Shown here in pieces: positions 62,595 through 64,000 of a DNA stretch of 64,000 bases. Position numbers and translations under genes: made by a program. Position 1 is the first letter of the stretch, and each line of letters starts with the position of its first letter. The stretch spans positions 186,001 to 250,000 of the forward strand of contig NZ_JACVOZ010000003.1 in NCBI RefSeq assembly GCF_018882125.1. The letters run 5' to 3'. The DNA is from Polynucleobacter sp. AP-Melu-500A-A1. Its GTDB lineage: Bacteria; Pseudomonadota; Gammaproteobacteria; Burkholderiales; Burkholderiaceae. The notes beneath the pieces are model-generated. The model worked only from the letters and a program-made list of their open reading frames with translations. It made no database searches and was not told the DNA's origin.

Positions 62595-63662
62595 CTAAGA
62601 CTCTTTATTTTGGTTTTTATCTAATAAACGCAAGCGTTGACGTATTTTATCTAGGCCACGCAAGATAGCAGCATTTTTCTCCCAAGCACTATGGAGCATT
62701 GAGGGATAAACCCCCGTGAAATGCTGTCCAGGCTCAGTGATAGAGCGAATAATTGAAGTATTGCCCGATACCGTAGTTCTATCAGCAATCGTCAGATGCC
62801 CAGCAAAGTTTGCAGCGCCCCCGATGATGCAGAAGTTTCCGATCTTAGTACTGCCAGAGATTGCCGCACACCCTGCGATAACACAACAATTCCCAATCGA
62901 CACATTGTGGGCAATTTGCACTTGATTATCAATTTTGCTACCCGAACCAATGAACGTATCACTCATAGCCCCTCGGTCAATCGTGGTAGAGGCGCCTATT
63001 TCCACATCATTTCCGATAACAACTCGTCCGGTTTGAGGAATTTTGACCCACTCACCACCGCTTGCTGAAAAGTCAGGTGCGAATCCGAAGCCATCAGCAC
63101 CAATCACAGCGCCACTATGAATAATGCAACGCTCGCCAATCTGAGTGCTGTAATACATTGATACGGCGGGATGTATTACTGAGTCATCACCAATGATGCA
63201 GTCTCTTGCAATGGTGGTATTTCCCAGAACAGATACGCGCTCACCTAATTTCACACCTGCACCAATTTGTACAAAAGCCCCAATATGACATGAAGCTGGA
63301 ATGCTTGCGCTAGGATCTATTGCAGCACTTGGATGGATACCTGCCTGATAAAGCGGCATCGTCGATTGTGCAAAGTGCTGCGCCATTCTTGCAAACGTAG
63401 CATAAGAATTTTTTGAAACAAAATAGGCTCGCTTTGCAGAATGAGCACTAGGATTGGCTTGCAAAAATTCGAGGTCTGATTGACTAACAATCAACGCACC
63501 TGCAGTACTATCACTAGCCTGTTGACGATACAGAGGATTAGAGAGAAAGGATATTTGATCCGGCTGCGCTCGCTCTAGAGGAGCAAGGCCATTAAATACC
63601 AGAGAGGCCTCCCCCACCAAGCTTGCTTGAAACTGTTTGGCCAGCTCGATGGCGGTAGGCAT
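62595..63662 (-). CDS. lpxD: UDP-3-O-acylglucosamine N-acyltransferase LpxD
   Basis: A 355-residue beta-helix acyltransferase for the third step of lipid A synthesis. The N-terminal uridine-binding domain (residues 1-100) is followed by hexapeptide repeats. The catalytic His is in [15 protein letters not shown]. The [10 protein letters not shown] loop is typical. It is followed by fabZ after 39 bases. Confidence 0.96.
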   Translation of the reverse strand: MPTAIELAKQFQASLVGEASLVFNGLAPLERAQPDQISFLSNPLYRQQASDSTAGALIVSQSDLEFLQANPSAHSAKRAYFVSKNSYATFARMAQHFAQSTMPLYQAGIHPSAAIDPSASIPASCHIGAFVQIGAGVKLGERVSVLGNTTIARDCIIGDDSVIHPAVSMYYSTQIGERCIIHSGAVIGADGFGFAPDFSASGGEWVKIPQTGRVVIGNDVEIGASTTIDRGAMSDTFIGSGSKIDNQVQIAHNVSIGNCCVIAGCAAISGSTKIGNFCIIGGAANFAGHLTIADRTTVSGNTSIIRSITEPGQHFTGVYPSMLHSAWEKNAAILRGLDKIRQRLRLLDKNQNKES

Positions 63663-63667
63663 AAAGC

Positions 63668-64000
63668 TTACTTGAGACTGTTCAGAGCCTTGATCACATC
63701 ATCAGTGATGTCGGCCTTAGGGCTAACATAGGCAGCTTCTTGAACAATCACGTCCAACTTCCTTTGTTCAGCGATTTGCTTCAGGACTTGATTGGCTTTT
63801 TCAGCAATCTTTCCGCGCTCTTCAAAGGTACGCTGGTTTAAGTCTTCTGTAAATTCACGTTGCTTACGTTGTAGTTCACGATCTTGGTCTGCCAATTCAC
63901 GTTGGCGACGTATACGCTCAGCTTCATTCATTACAGCAGCATCACGATCGAGCTTTTCAGCTGCTGATTTAATTTTTTGTGCACTATCACGCAGATCATT
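63668..64000 (-). CDS. OmpH/Skp-family periplasmic chaperone, partial
   Basis: The C-terminal 110 codons of a gene whose start lies beyond the right edge; the frame stays open to the last base. The sequence is charged coiled coil ([22 protein letters not shown]) ending in [26 protein letters not shown], the OmpH/Skp pattern. Skp guides outer-membrane proteins through the periplasm. It lies 5 bases before lpxD, the normal bamA-ompH-lpxD order. Confidence 0.9.
   Translation of the reverse strand, partial: NDLRDSAQKIKSAAEKLDRDAAVMNEAERIRRQRELADQDRELQRKQREFTEDLNQRTFEERGKIAEKANQVLKQIAEQRKLDVIVQEAAYVSPKADITDDVIKALNSLK

Overview
The window is most of the photosynthesis gene cluster (PGC) of an aerobic anoxygenic phototrophic betaproteobacterium, followed by ordinary chromosomal genes. 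The AT-rich base composition (roughly 40-45 % GC by eye), the type-2 reaction centre with a tetrahaem PufC, the complete spheroidene-type carotenoid genes, and the Burkholderiales-like flank (guaBA, rnfH-ratA/smpB, an Anbu cassette, ppsA, lpxD-fabZ-lpxA-lpxB-rnhB-trmH) fit a freshwater Burkholderiales such as Polynucleobacter. That taxon is an inference from gene content. No similarity search was run.

Bases 1-8576 (minus strand) hold a BChl/assembly block: bchF-bchM-lhaA-puhA-puhB-puhC-acsF-puhE-bchG and a second PucC-family transporter that is cut by the left edge. It diverges from ppaA-ppsR-crtA-crtD-crtC (plus, 8870-14250). That group holds the light/redox regulators followed by carotenoid end-group genes, with crtC read through about 350 bp of crtD in another frame. 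crtB and crtI (minus) meet crtC stop to stop.

Bases 16877-25621 are one long minus-strand run: bchC-bchX-bchY-bchZ-orf48-pufB-orf74-pufA-pufL-pufM-pufC. A stem-loop lies between pufA and pufL, and a strong terminator follows pufC. Two small genes here are unusual: orf48, which has 4-nt overlaps with both bchZ and pufB, and orf74, a single-span membrane protein lying between the two LH1 subunits. Upstream of this run lies bchH-crtE-crtF. It diverges from bchI-bchD across a perfect PpsR-type palindrome, and bchC has a second such palindrome.

Bases 34907-41546 hold bchO, a second membrane-anchored alpha/beta hydrolase, a light-dependent protochlorophyllide reductase (LPOR), and the three genes of the dark-operative enzyme, bchN-bchB-bchL. 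The cell therefore carries two independent enzymes for the same step. Oxygen-dependent AcsF and CrtA are present and no bchE is seen, which suits an aerobic phototroph making BChl a and spheroidenone. From 41831 to 46356 the edge of the cluster carries a small membrane protein, an SDR, another small membrane protein, an ABC exporter and ispH.

Bases 46426-64000 are core genome: a small membrane protein, guaA, guaB, rnfH, ratA, smpB, a four-gene Anbu (ancestral proteasome-like) cassette, ppsA with its kinase/phosphorylase regulator, and the start of the lipid A block running off the right edge (trmH-type methylase, rnhB, lpxB, lpxA, fabZ, lpxD, ompH/skp). No rRNA, tRNA, insertion sequence or CRISPR was found.
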